A stretch of DNA of 64,000 bases from Propionicimonas sp. (GTDB taxonomy: Bacteria > Actinomycetota > Actinomycetes > Propionibacteriales > Propionibacteriaceae), in contig VMSW01000005.1 of assembly GCA_013791955.1 (NCBI GenBank), positions 372,001-436,000 on the forward strand. The letters are read 5' to 3'. How positions within the stretch are numbered: position 1 is the first letter of the stretch; each line of letters opens with the position of its first letter. Positions 10,292-19,298 of the stretch are shown here, piece by piece. The notes under the pieces are model-generated. The model worked only from the letters and a program-made list of their open reading frames with translations, made no database searches and had not been told where the DNA came from. The position numbers were made by a program, and so were the translations under genes.

Positions 10292-10942
10292 CTAGATGCG
10301 GAAGATAGCGATCAGGTCCGGCTGCGCGCGGCCCTCGGTGCGCGCCTGATCGGTCCATTGGTTGAAGCCGTTTAGGAAGTCGATGATGCCGCTGGCCAGC
10401 TGCTGGTTCTCCTGGCTCAACTCGGCCAAGGCAGGCGGCCAACTCGCCAGCATGCCCAGCGCGTGCCCGCCAGGCACCCAGCCTGCAGCCAGACCGGGAC
10501 AGCGGGTCAGCGAGATCCCCAAGCTGGCCTTGAACAGATCTGAGATGGTGTAGCGCGACGGCACCTCGGCGCGGGCCAAGTCGAAGTCGAGTTCCGATAG
10601 GCCGGCTTCGGTGAGCGGCCATTCGCCAGCGCCAGCAGCCAGGTCACTCAGCCAGAACTCCAGCAGGTTCCAGGCTTGGGCGAGTCGGTACGGCGGGACG
10701 AACCGTCCGGTGAGCAGGTCCTCGACATCCTCGCTAGTGGGCACCCCGGGCCGCGGGGCCGCCGGATCGCCACCGCCGCGAAGGAACGGGCCGAGTTTTC
10801 CGAGCAGTCCCGGTGGGGGCTTGCCTGCGGCGCCGAAGCGCTGTTGGGCGGCTTGGCGAAGCCGGTCAGCGGTGTCTGGGTCGGCGCTGAAGATGCCTCG
10901 CACCTCGTCAATGCCAATGGCCCAGAGCCTGAGGGTGCTCAT
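10292..10942 (-). CDS. Hypothetical protein (DUF7691-like)
   Basis: 216 residues, soluble, no signal peptide. The N-terminus MSTLRLWAIGIDEVRGIFSA and the pattern of Trp-rich helices resemble actinobacterial proteins that open with a short β-strand and IDEVR-type helix (DUF7691-like); this assignment is from memory of the pattern and is weak. The central stretch (KLGPFLRGGGDPAAPRPG) looks disordered. No catalytic motif is visible. Confidence 0.7.
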   Translation of the reverse strand: MSTLRLWAIGIDEVRGIFSADPDTADRLRQAAQQRFGAAGKPPPGLLGKLGPFLRGGGDPAAPRPGVPTSEDVEDLLTGRFVPPYRLAQAWNLLEFWLSDLAAGAGEWPLTEAGLSELDFDLARAEVPSRYTISDLFKASLGISLTRCPGLAAGWVPGGHALGMLASWPPALAELSQENQQLASGIIDFLNGFNQWTDQARTEGRAQPDLIAIFRI

Positions 10943-11075
10943 GGGCTAAACCTAATGGCCGCATCTTCATTTTGGGGACATCCGCAGCACATCGGATTGT
11001 GGCCGGATCCAGAACCGGTGTTCGCCCGGCAGCGCTGGGCGCGAGCACTAGGGCGGGGTCGGTAGGCTCAACCCC

Positions 11076-11351
11076 ATGATGATGGTGTTGCGTCGGCTGC
11101 TCGCTGCGGCTGCTGTTGGAGCTGCGTTGGTACTCGGGCTGTCCGCTGTGGTCGCCCAGGCGGCCCCAACCCCTAGCCCAACCCCGGCGGCATCGGCCTC
11201 GCCAAGCGCCTCCGCAGAGCCGGATAACACCGACACCGATCTCGATATCACCCCGGACGTCGCGCTGGACAACTCCCGGATCCTCTGGGTGCTCAGTGGG
11301 GCTGGCGTGGCAGCAATCGCCGCGGCCGCCATCGTGATCGCCCGCCACTGA
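11076..11351 (+). CDS. Small exported membrane-anchored protein
   Basis: 91 residues: signal peptide (RRLLAAAAVGAALVLGLSAV, cut after AQA), a Pro/Ser/Ala-rich spacer, an acidic segment (DNTDTDLDITPD), and a C-terminal membrane helix (ILWVLSGAGVAAIAAAAIVI) ending in RH. The layout suggests a short extracytoplasmic peptide tethered to the membrane. No family recognised; two further in-frame ATGs just downstream could be the start. Confidence 0.6.
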   Translation: MMMVLRRLLAAAAVGAALVLGLSAVVAQAAPTPSPTPAASASPSASAEPDNTDTDLDITPDVALDNSRILWVLSGAGVAAIAAAAIVIARH

Positions 11352-11364
11352 GCCCGGCGCCTAC

Positions 11365-12003
11365 TCAGGCGTATTCGTTGAGGCTGATCGGGGCCAGGCG
11401 GTAACGGCCGCCGAAATCGGCCAACACTGCCGCATTGGGGTCGGGGACCCCAGGTACCTTCAGCCGAGGCAACTCCTTCAGACTCGCCAGCCGCCGATCA
11501 GCCAGGACGGTCTCGACCCCGGTCTGATCGCCCCCCACCGCCAAGGCGCACAGTCCAACGGCAGGCAACAACAACTCGATCGCATCGTCAATTGCCGACG
11601 CGTAGGCGTGGTCGGCCTGGTTGGCGCGGCGGCGAGCGTAGCGCTGCTGCGACCAGCCCCCGGCTTTGGTCTTGCCCTGCACGTAGTGACCGTGATGACG
11701 TCCGGTGACCAAGCGGGGGCCCTCGAATACTCCTACTGCATGTCGGCGTCGGCGGACGATCAGTGCGCCAACCAGCCGGTGTTCGGCGTAGGCGGCTACC
11801 AGCTCAGTCAGCGGGTCGTCACTGGGGGGCAGCGGCCCCCAAACCAGTCCGATTTCCGCCGTAGCCTGATCGGGGGAGCGTAGTGCGACCGCACCTTCGG
11901 TCACCGTCACGATCGGGGTGCCGTGGCGCTGCGCGAAGCCGTCCAGCCAGCCAGCGAGTCGTTCGGGCGGCACGTGCACTTGGCGTGAGCCATTGAGGGT
12001 CAT
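11365..12003 (-). CDS. acVLRF1-family peptidyl-tRNA hydrolase / release factor (Vms1-like)
   Basis: 212 residues of the actinobacterial Vms1-like release factor 1 family, a bacterial branch of eRF1-like proteins related to eukaryotic Vms1/ANKZF1, which release nascent chains from stalled 50S/60S complexes. The diagnostic loop is at residues 110-126: GKTKAGGWSQQRYARRR, where a Gln (Q119 or Q120) corresponds to the catalytic glutamine. The following helices (RANQADHAYASAIDD) complete the family pattern. It is divergent from the IdeR-like gene with a 35-bp gap. Confidence 0.88.
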   Translation of the reverse strand: MTLNGSRQVHVPPERLAGWLDGFAQRHGTPIVTVTEGAVALRSPDQATAEIGLVWGPLPPSDDPLTELVAAYAEHRLVGALIVRRRRHAVGVFEGPRLVTGRHHGHYVQGKTKAGGWSQQRYARRRANQADHAYASAIDDAIELLLPAVGLCALAVGGDQTGVETVLADRRLASLKELPRLKVPGVPDPNAAVLADFGGRYRLAPISLNEYA

Positions 12004-12038
12004 GGCTATAGTCTGGCCCCAGGACTGACAGGAGGCGG

Positions 12039-12731
12039 ATGGGCGATCTGATCGATACCACCGAGATGTACCTCCGCACGATCTATGAGCTCCGTGAGGA
12101 GGGCGTGCCGCCGCTGCGTGCCCGGATTGCCGAGAGACTGAAGCAGAGCGGCCCCACTGTCTCTGAGACGGTGGCCCGGATGGAGCGGGATGGGCTGGTG
12201 TCGATCCACGCCGACCGGCACCTGATACTAAGTGATGTCGGCTTGGCCAAGGCGGCTCAGGTAATGCGTCGGCATCGGTTGGCCGAACGGCTACTCACCG
12301 ACGTGATCGGTTTGGAATGGCACCTGGTGCATGACGAAGCGTGCCGCTGGGAGCATGTCATCTCCACCGATGTTGAGCGACGTCTGGTCGAAGTGCTGCA
12401 CAACCCCACCAGTTCGCCATATGGGAATCCGATTCCGGGGTTGGCCGACTTGGGTGCGGCCGCGGCCGGGGAGGAGTTCCTGGACGGCACTGAGGTGCTG
12501 TCGGCCCGGCTGGGCCTCGGCGGCGTCCATGAAGTGGTGGTGACCCGGATCAGCGAAGCTATTCAGTCCGACGCGGAAGTGCTGAAGGCCATGGCCGGAG
12601 CAGGAATGACGCCGGGGGTACCGGTGCGGGCCCAGCTCCGAGCCGATCGACTGGAGGTTGGCGATGGCCAATGGCCAGTCTCCTTGCCAGCGAATGTGGC
12701 CGACCATATCTTCGTCTCGACCCGCGGCTGA
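12039..12731 (+). CDS. ideR: Iron-dependent DtxR/IdeR-type repressor
   Basis: 230 residues: N-terminal winged helix, central dimerisation/metal domain, C-terminal SH3-like domain. The metal ligands keep exact DtxR numbering: Met10, Cys102, Glu105 and His106 for the primary site; His79, Glu83 and His98 for the ancillary site (HDEACRWEH). This is the Fe(II)-sensing branch, which controls iron uptake and storage genes. A good SD (AGGAGG) precedes the ATG. Compare the MntR-like paralogue at 25119, which has Glu in place of this Cys. Confidence 0.92.
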   Translation: MGDLIDTTEMYLRTIYELREEGVPPLRARIAERLKQSGPTVSETVARMERDGLVSIHADRHLILSDVGLAKAAQVMRRHRLAERLLTDVIGLEWHLVHDEACRWEHVISTDVERRLVEVLHNPTSSPYGNPIPGLADLGAAAAGEEFLDGTEVLSARLGLGGVHEVVVTRISEAIQSDAEVLKAMAGAGMTPGVPVRAQLRADRLEVGDGQWPVSLPANVADHIFVSTRG

Positions 12732-12794
12732 GGGAATACCCTGCGGGGTGTCCGATGTTGGTGAGGCAGTAACTCAAAGACGTTAGGAACCCCA

Positions 12795-13160
12795 ATGGCA
12801 ACCATCAATGTCACCGCGGAAAACTTCGGCGACACCATCAAGGACAACGGCATCGTGTTCGTCGACTTCTGGGCGGCCTGGTGTGGCCCGTGCCGGATGT
12901 TCGCGCCCGTTTTCGATCAGGTCTCCGAGGTGCACCAGGATGCCGTCTTTGCCAAGGTGGACACCGATGCGGAGCAGGGTTTGGCCGGCGGCCTGGAGAT
13001 CAGCTCCATCCCGACCCTGATGGCGTTCCGCGACGGCTACCTGGTGTTCCGCCAGCCCGGCGCCCTGAATAAGAGCGCCTTCGAGGCTTTGGTCCAGCAG
13101 GTCAAGGACCTCGACATGGAGAAGCTGATCGCTGAGTCGGCGGAGTCCGCAAAGTCCTGA
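12795..13160 (+). CDS. trxA: Thioredoxin
   Basis: 121 residues. The active site WCGPC lies in FVDFWAAWCGPCRMFAP, and the cis-Pro loop is SIPTLM. A short C-terminal helix (DLDMEKLIAESAESAKS) extends beyond the usual 105-110-residue fold. It reduces protein disulfides in the cytoplasm. A strong hairpin terminator follows. It lies 63 bp after the IdeR-like gene, with its own likely promoter. Confidence 0.95.
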   Translation: MATINVTAENFGDTIKDNGIVFVDFWAAWCGPCRMFAPVFDQVSEVHQDAVFAKVDTDAEQGLAGGLEISSIPTLMAFRDGYLVFRQPGALNKSAFEALVQQVKDLDMEKLIAESAESAKS

Positions 13161-13218
13161 ACGGCGTGTCCCCCGTTGGGGTGACACAAATGGGCCTTCG
13201 CGCGTATACTCATTAACA

Positions 13219-13253
13219 GGTCCCTGCCCCATCCCCCCGGGCAGGGACCTTTT
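13219..13253 (+). terminator. Rho-independent terminator after trxA
   Basis: A perfect 11-bp stem (13219-13229 with 13239-13249) followed by TTTT. The clearest intrinsic terminator in the window. Confidence 0.93.
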
Positions 13254-13608
13254 ACTTTCCCCGGTGACCATCGGTGCCGGATGACCCCCGCAAGGCCGCC
13301 TGACAAGGCGTGATGCGCCCCGCGCTTTGGTTGGGGGAGGGTGGGCCGACCACGCGCGGCCGCCCCGTCAAATCACCAGTTTTGGTTGCCATTTGGGAAA
13401 TTCGAACCGTCACGGCTGGCCTGCGGCGAGGTGCCCAAGGCGGGGCAAACCCGGTGCTGATGGGTAAAGCTGCTACCGCGAGCTGACACTTGGAGTCTGC
13501 CGCGGTTGCCCGCAGCCGGACTTCTCGGCAGAACTGCTCGGCCGTGCGTAAAATCGATTTACCTGGCGGACTTATGACTAGGCTGGCCCAGACACCAGGA
13601 GGTACAAA
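13254..13608. other. Intergenic region without supported gene
   Basis: About 355 bases between the trxA terminator and the next gene. Open frames here are GC-rich shadows with no recognisable product. The last bases carry a strong SD (AGGAGG, 13597-13602) for the fusion gene; its promoter is probably in the AT-richer stretch around 13550-13575, not assigned precisely. Confidence 0.6.
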
Positions 13609-16206
13609 GTGGTTGCCTTTCCCGAGCCCGTCGACGCGGCTGCGCTGCGCACCGGTGACATGCCGGGCGACAAGGTGGAGATCAACGAGACCCATCTGGC
13701 CAAAGCGCGAGCGGTCTTTCCGCGGCTATGGGAGCTGTTGACCCCGATTCTTCAGGCGAGTCCGCAGCGGCGTGCGGTGGTCGCTGTGCACGGGGGTTCT
13801 GGGGTGGGCAAGTCCGAGATCGGCTCACTGCTCGCCTACGGGCTCAATGCTGTCGGTGTTGGGGCCTACGTCCTGTCGGGAGACAACTACCCGCGACGGA
13901 TCCCGGCGGCCAACGACGCCGAGCGGTTGCGGGTGTTTCGGGCTGGCGGACTGCGTGGCCTGGCGACCAGCGGCGAGTATGACGCGACGGTGCAGGCGGT
14001 GCTGTCGGACCTGCAACGCGACGGCGCCGACGCCGACCCGTCTCGCGTGGCCGCCCACTCCTGGATGGCTACCTACCTACGCGCGGGCAGTATTGCCCTG
14101 GACGCCTACCTGGGGAGTGCAGCGGAGGTTGATTTCGATGAGATCAATGCGATCCTGGCGGCCTTCCATGGGGGTGCCGATTCGCTGGTGTTGAAGCGAA
14201 TGGGGCGAAGCGCGGATCAAATCTGGTACGAGCGCCTCGACTTCAGTGGCGTCCAAGTGATCGTCCTGGAATGGACGCACGGCAACTCGACCCTTTTGGG
14301 CGGCGTGGACCTGCCGATTCTGTTGAACAGCACTCCGGAGGAGACGCTGGCTCATCGCCGCTCGCGGGCCCGTGATGGTGGGGTTGATTCGCCGTTCACC
14401 ACGCTGGTACTGAAGCTGGAGCAGGCCAAGCTTCAGGCGGGCGCCTCCCGGGCAAAGATCATCGTGGCGAAGTCGGCCGACCTGCTGGACTACCCCGAAT
14501 ACCTGCACCAGATGGGTGCCGACCTGCCCGGAGCCGGGCCGATGCTCAACCTCTATCCCGACAGTCTTGGTGGCACTTTGGCCGAGATAGCCGATTTCGT
14601 TGCCGGTCCGGCGGCCGGGGTCTTTGAATCGGCCTACCTGTTGCCGAGCGTGTTCAATACGGACCTTGACCGAGGCTTCTCGGTGATCGACTACGGTCTC
14701 AACCGGTGGTTCGCCACCCCAGCTGACCTGGACCGGCTGGCCGAAGCCGGGGTTGACTTGAAGCTGGACTTCATCCTCAATCACGCCTCGGTGCTCTCGC
14801 CGCAGTTTCAGGATCTCCTGGCAAAAGGGGCCGATTCGGACTACCGCGACTTCTTCGTCGACTGGAACAAGTTCTGGGCCGGTCATGGTGAACTCACCGA
14901 GGCTGGCTACGTTCAGCCTGATCCAGCCCTCATCGCTGACATGTTCTTTCGCAAGCCGGGGCTGCCGATCCTGATGGTCCGCTTCCCCGACGGCACCGAG
15001 CATCCCTACTGGAACACCTTCTACCAGCAGGTTCGCTACCCGGTCTTCGAAGCTGAAGACCTGCTTGCGGCCACCGGTCTGCAGTACCAGGGTGCCGCAG
15101 TGTTGGCAGAGCGACTGAATCAGGTCATCGCCGAAGGCGGACGTCCAGGAGAGGCGGACTTCGCCGGACTGGAAAGCGCGCGGGAGGCCGCCATCGACCT
15201 GGCCGAATCGCGGCGGCGCTATCTGGGGCAGATGGACCTCAACATCGAATCGGAGCTTGTTTGGGACTTCTACGCCGAGACCCTCGACAAGCTGGCCGGC
15301 TACGGGGCGCGGATCGTCCGACTCGACGCCTTCGCTTACGCCCCCAAGCAGCCAGGCGCCCGCAACTTCCTGAATGACCCTGGCACCTGGGACCTACTGG
15401 CCAAGGTGAAGCAACTGGCCGATGCCCGCGGACTGATCCTGCTTCCCGAGATCCACGCCAGCTTCGCTGAAGGCACCTATGCCCAGCTCAGCGAGTTGGG
15501 GTTCATGACCTACGACTTCTTCGCACCCGGACTGATCATCGACGCGTTCGAGTCTCGGGACGCGTCCACGCTGAAGCGCTGGATCGCTGAGGTGGTGACC
15601 GCCAAGATTCGTACGGTGAACATGCTCGGCTGCCATGACGGCATTCCGCTGCTCGATTTGAAAGGCCTGCTGAGCGAGGAGCGGATCAAGGCCCTGATCG
15701 AGGTCGTGGTGGCCCGTGGCGGCTACGTGAAGGACCTGCACGGCGCGAAGAACGTCTACTACCAAGTGAACGCAACCTACTTCAGCGCTTTGGGGGAGTC
15801 TGAGTCCCGGCTGTTGCTGGCCCGCGCAATCCAGCTGTTCCTGCCCGGCAAACCGCAGGTGTGGTACCTGGATCTGTTCGCCGGGCCAAACGATCATGAT
15901 GCGGTCGCTCGCGCCGGTGAAGGTGGACACAAGGAGATCAACCGCTCCAACTTGAGTGCCGAGGCGGTGGCTGACGGGTTGACCCGGCCGGTGGTGGCGT
16001 CGCAGTTGGAGCTGTTGCGGTTCCGCAGGGACTTCCCGGCTTTCGGCTTCGATGCCGAATGCGAGGTTGCCGATACCGCCGCGGACCGGTTGGCAATCAC
16101 CTGGCGAAGGGCGGGCGCAGCAGCCACTCTGGACGTCGACCTGGTTGCGGAGACATTCACGATTCGTGCAGTGGACGCAATCGGCCGCGAGTTCAACTTC
16201 GGCTGA
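13609..16206 (+). CDS. Fusion of a P-loop kinase-like domain and a GH13_18 (sucrose-phosphorylase-like) domain
   Basis: 865 residues, GTG start six bases after AGGAGG. Residues about 55-300 form a P-loop NTPase resembling uridine-kinase/APS-kinase-type small-molecule kinases: Walker A GGSGVGKS at 62-69, then SGDNYPRRIP and LEWTHGNSTLLGGVD. Residues about 310-865 are a GH13 subfamily 18 barrel: LDFILNH near 386-392, nucleophile Asp573 in RLDAFAYAPK, acid/base Glu614 in LLPEIHASF and Asp677 in GCHDG. GH13_18 enzymes phosphorolyse sucrose or related glucosides (glucosylglycerate, glucosylglycerol), releasing glucose 1-phosphate. Single GH13_18 enzymes are about 490-560 residues, so the N-terminal domain is extra. 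The kinase substrate is unknown; the released sugar is a reasonable guess. Confidence 0.85.
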   Translation: MVAFPEPVDAAALRTGDMPGDKVEINETHLAKARAVFPRLWELLTPILQASPQRRAVVAVHGGSGVGKSEIGSLLAYGLNAVGVGAYVLSGDNYPRRIPAANDAERLRVFRAGGLRGLATSGEYDATVQAVLSDLQRDGADADPSRVAAHSWMATYLRAGSIALDAYLGSAAEVDFDEINAILAAFHGGADSLVLKRMGRSADQIWYERLDFSGVQVIVLEWTHGNSTLLGGVDLPILLNSTPEETLAHRRSRARDGGVDSPFTTLVLKLEQAKLQAGASRAKIIVAKSADLLDYPEYLHQMGADLPGAGPMLNLYPDSLGGTLAEIADFVAGPAAGVFESAYLLPSVFNTDLDRGFSVIDYGLNRWFATPADLDRLAEAGVDLKLDFILNHASVLSPQFQDLLAKGADSDYRDFFVDWNKFWAGHGELTEAGYVQPDPALIADMFFRKPGLPILMVRFPDGTEHPYWNTFYQQVRYPVFEAEDLLAATGLQYQGAAVLAERLNQVIAEGGRPGEADFAGLESAREAAIDLAESRRRYLGQMDLNIESELVWDFYAETLDKLAGYGARIVRLDAFAYAPKQPGARNFLNDPGTWDLLAKVKQLADARGLILLPEIHASFAEGTYAQLSELGFMTYDFFAPGLIIDAFESRDASTLKRWIAEVVTAKIRTVNMLGCHDGIPLLDLKGLLSEERIKALIEVVVARGGYVKDLHGAKNVYYQVNATYFSALGESESRLLLARAIQLFLPGKPQVWYLDLFAGPNDHDAVARAGEGGHKEINRSNLSAEAVADGLTRPVVASQLELLRFRRDFPAFGFDAECEVADTAADRLAITWRRAGAAATLDVDLVAETFTIRAVDAIGREFNFG

Positions 16207-16224
16207 GTGGCCTGTCCCGACGGG

Positions 16225-16641
16225 CTAGGAGGGGCAGGTGGTGGCGAAGAAGCGGAACGCGACGCCGGTAGCAGCCAGGGCAACTGCGAGGAAGCCGAAG
16301 GTGAGGTCTATCGACAGCTCGCTGAGCAGCATCGTGGAGGCGACCAGGGTTGCTGGCGGAATCATCCCGCAAGCGACAATCAATGCATGCTCGCGCTGGG
16401 GCAGGAAGCTGGCGGCCACTACTGCTTGGGCAGCAGCAACTAGCGCCACCAACGCGATGGCTAACACCCCGGTTGGTGAGCCGCCGACAAGGTAGTTGAT
16501 GGCGAACAGGCCAGGAAGCACGGCGAGGCTGGCGATGGTGTGGCGCGGCTGCCACAGCGATAGCCAACCGCCGACCGGAGGCACCGACACTGGGGCGATG
16601 GTCTCAAGGATCTCGAAATCGTCGAAGGGTTCGCCGGTCAT
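16225..16641 (-). CDS. Hypothetical four-helix membrane protein
   Basis: 138 residues with four hydrophobic segments after a cytoplasmic N-terminus (MTGEPFDDFEILETIAP). No motif recognised. It converges with the kinase/GH13 fusion with an 18-bp gap. Confidence 0.65.
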   Translation of the reverse strand: MTGEPFDDFEILETIAPVSVPPVGGWLSLWQPRHTIASLAVLPGLFAINYLVGGSPTGVLAIALVALVAAAQAVVAASFLPQREHALIVACGMIPPATLVASTMLLSELSIDLTFGFLAVALAATGVAFRFFATTCPS

Positions 16642-17061
16642 AGTGCGACGCCTTCGGATTGAGCTCGCACTAGGTGGGCCCAGAACACCGGGCAGATCGC
16701 GTGCTCTGAGCGGCCAACTGCGGGGCTGCGCATGATGGTTCCTCTCAGTACCCCCACAGGTATGTTAATGCGAACATCCCCCAGTGGCCCCCTATTTGGT
16801 TGGAATTTCTCAACTGCGCGTCGAGGCCAGCTTGGCTGAGTCCAATCCCGCTGGAGCTCTTAGGCAGCCCCAGTTGGGTCGCGGGGTGCGGCCAGTGAGC
16901 CACGCGTTGGGTAACAAGAGCTAACGTAGCTTTGGCGCCGGGCAGGTCCGTGAGAGACTTCAACCTAGCGCCAGATCGTCAGCGCACGGCTGGTCAGGGG
17001 TTCGGCGCGACACCTGGATCGTGGAGAACTTCACCCAGCCAAAGTGAATGAGGAGCAGGTC
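16642..17061. other. Intergenic region without supported gene
   Basis: About 420 bases. No conserved small protein, tRNA or clear hairpin terminator seen. It must hold the divergent promoters of the membrane protein and tatA; the SD of tatA (GAGGAG) lies at its right end. Confidence 0.5.
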
Positions 17062-17292
17062 ATGCCGGGTATGCCCAGTGGGTGGGAATGGGTTGTCATC
17101 GCAGTGGTGGTCTTGGTGCTGTTCGGTGGTGCCAAGCTGGCCGGTATCGGCAAGAACGCCGGTAAAGCGATCCGTGAGTTCAAGGAAGAGACCGCAGCCG
17201 GTAAGGCCGCCGTGGAGCCGCCGGCCAAGTCGGCCAAGCCCGAGGAGTCGTCTTCCCCGTCGGCGGCCGAGGAGCCGACTTCCAAGGAATGA
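17062..17292 (+). CDS. tatA: Twin-arginine translocase subunit TatA/TatE
   Basis: 76 residues from ATG 17062, chosen because GAGGAG precedes it; an ATG at 17044 adds six non-conserved residues. One N-terminal membrane helix (WEWVVIAVVVLVLFGGAKL), the hinge and amphipathic helix (GIGKNAGKAIREFKEE), and an acidic disordered tail. TatA oligomers form the path for folded Tat substrates across the membrane. tatC is not adjacent. Confidence 0.9.
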   Translation: MPGMPSGWEWVVIAVVVLVLFGGAKLAGIGKNAGKAIREFKEETAAGKAAVEPPAKSAKPEESSSPSAAEEPTSKE

Positions 17293-17489
17293 TCCCGCCG
17301 TTACCGCGGTGAGTCGGGTCCGTGGTGATCTGTCCGGATTCGTACTGACTGGCTGACGGCACCTCCGAGTCGGGTGCTAGCCTCAGTCGCAGTTCCTGAG
17401 CAAGGCATCGTCGCCGCGCGAAGGCGCCTTCGTCGGGTTGGTCTAGTCGACCCCCATCCAGCCCCCCGGCGAGATAGGAGTGAGCACTG

Positions 17490-19265
17490 ATGAGTGTGCA
17501 ATTCCCCGAGGGCTTCAGATTTGGTGCGGCCACCGCCGCCTACCAGATCGAGGGGGCAGCTGCCGAAGACGGCAAGGTCGACTCGATCTGGGATGTGTTC
17601 TGCCGCCAGCCCGGTCGGATCACCAACGGTGAGGACGGCACGCTCGCCTGCGATCACTACCACCGCTACGCCGCCGACGTGGCGATGATGGCCGACCTCG
17701 GAGTCAACACCTACCGCTTCTCGGTCTCTTGGCCGCGGGTGATGAACGACGCCCAGGTGAACTCCAAGGGCCTGGATTTCTACTCCCGCCTGGTCGACGA
17801 ACTCCTAGCCAAGGGCATCACCCCCTGGCTGACCCTCTACCACTGGGACCTGCCCGCGGCGCTGCCGGGCGGGTGGACCAATCGGGACACCGCAGCCCGT
17901 TTCGCTGACTACGCAGCGACCGTCCATCGCCGTCTTGGGGATCGGGTGCGCACCTGGACCACCCTCAATGAGCCGTGGTGCTCGGCCTTCCTCGGTCATG
18001 CTTCTGGCCAGCATGCTCCCGGTCTCACTGATCCGGTGGCTTCGATCCGCGCGGCCCACCACCTGATGCTCGGTCACGGGCTGGCTATCCAGGCGCTGGC
18101 TGCGGCCGATTCCGAAGCCAAGCTTGGCATCACCCTCAACTTCACCCCGGCGATGCCGGCCACCAATGCACCGGCCGATATTGATGTGGCCCGCCGGATC
18201 GACGGCACCGCGAACCGCTTCTTTGCTGACGCCATCTTCAAGGGCCTCTACCCCGCCGACGTGCTGGACGATCTGGCTGCGATCTGGCCGGCCGACTTGG
18301 TACGCGAGGGCGATCTGCGGGCGATAAGCACCCCGATCGACGTGCTGGGCGTCAACTACTACACCACCAACGTATTCGCCGCTGGTGACGGAAGCCCGGC
18401 TGGTCGACCCAGCCCGCACATCACCGCCCCGGCTGCCAAACAGGTACTGCGGGATCGCTCGTTGACTGACATGGGTTGGGAGATCGAGCCCAGCGGACTG
18501 AAGCGGCTGCTGGTGCGACTGCATGAGGACTACACCGGCGCTTCGGGCACTGCGCTGGTGATAACCGAGAACGGCGCGGCGTTCCCCGACCAGCCGGATG
18601 CCGACGGCTTCGTGGACGACACTACTGACCGCCTGGACTTCGTTCGCCGCCACCTCTTGGCTGCGCACCAGGCGCTGCAACTCGGCGTGAACCTGCAGGG
18701 CTACCTGGTCTGGTCGCTCATCGACAACTTCGAATGGTCCTGGGGCTACGGCAAACGCTTCGGGATCGTTCGGGTAGACGAAGCTCTCAACCGGATTCCT
18801 AAGGCCAGCGCCCAGTGGTACGCCGAAGTCGCGCGTACCGGCGAGGTTTCCACCACCCCGATCGAGCCGAGGGTCAAGGCCGAGCCGGAGTCGGTTGTCG
18901 TGCCGCTGCTGCCGCGCCCGGAGTCGCCGCAATCGCCGAGTGCGGAGTTGCCGCGGCTGCCACGCTCGCCGTGGTCGCCGGATGCGCCCTCGCCGAGCGC
19001 GGAGCCGCCCAAGCTGCCAGCTTCGCCCTGGTCGGCCGATTTGCCGCCAGCCATGGAGGTGCCGCAGTTGCCAGCTTCGCCTTGGTCGGCCGACCCGCCG
19101 CCTTCGGTTGAGGCACCTAGGTGGCCAATATCGCCCCAGTTGCCGGCTTCGCCGTGGTCGGCCGATTTGCCACCCAGCGCGGAAGTTCCCCTGAGCGAGG
19201 AAGTGCCCCGATCGCCAACCACCCCGCAGTTACCGGCTTCGCCGTGGTCGGCTGATATTCCCTGA
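17490..19265 (+). CDS. GH1 β-glucosidase with Pro-rich repeat tail
   Basis: 591 residues. Residues 1-450 are a complete GH1 TIM barrel: GFRFGAATAAYQIEGA at the N-terminus, acid/base Glu161 in TLNEPW, nucleophile Glu360 in VITENG, and WSLIDNFEWSWGYGKRFG near the end. It hydrolyses β-glucosides; no signal peptide, so cytoplasmic. Residues about 455-591 are an unusual tail with four copies of LPASPWSAD and a degenerate LPRSPWSPD, spaced 16-30 residues apart in Pro/Ser/Glu-rich sequence. GH1 enzymes normally stop near 450-480 residues. A stem-loop follows. Confidence 0.94.
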   Translation: MSVQFPEGFRFGAATAAYQIEGAAAEDGKVDSIWDVFCRQPGRITNGEDGTLACDHYHRYAADVAMMADLGVNTYRFSVSWPRVMNDAQVNSKGLDFYSRLVDELLAKGITPWLTLYHWDLPAALPGGWTNRDTAARFADYAATVHRRLGDRVRTWTTLNEPWCSAFLGHASGQHAPGLTDPVASIRAAHHLMLGHGLAIQALAAADSEAKLGITLNFTPAMPATNAPADIDVARRIDGTANRFFADAIFKGLYPADVLDDLAAIWPADLVREGDLRAISTPIDVLGVNYYTTNVFAAGDGSPAGRPSPHITAPAAKQVLRDRSLTDMGWEIEPSGLKRLLVRLHEDYTGASGTALVITENGAAFPDQPDADGFVDDTTDRLDFVRRHLLAAHQALQLGVNLQGYLVWSLIDNFEWSWGYGKRFGIVRVDEALNRIPKASAQWYAEVARTGEVSTTPIEPRVKAEPESVVVPLLPRPESPQSPSAELPRLPRSPWSPDAPSPSAEPPKLPASPWSADLPPAMEVPQLPASPWSADPPPSVEAPRWPISPQLPASPWSADLPPSAEVPLSEEVPRSPTTPQLPASPWSADIP

Positions 19266-19284
19266 TCGCAGGCAGCGATCAGGG
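19260..19284. terminator. Stem-loop between convergent GH1 and GyrI-like genes
   Basis: A perfect 10-bp stem (19260-19269 with 19275-19284) with a 5-nt loop, straddling the GH1 stop codon. No T tract; probably a bidirectional terminator. Confidence 0.65.
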
Positions 19285-19298
19285 GAATCGGGGCGGTC

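Noticed and set aside
9243..10622. Minus-strand 459-codon open frame
   Set aside because: Opposite the purine permease; codon-bias shadow.
18815..19111. Plus-strand 98-codon frame within the GH1 tail region
   Set aside because: Frame-shifted reading of the repeat tail; no independent start signal.
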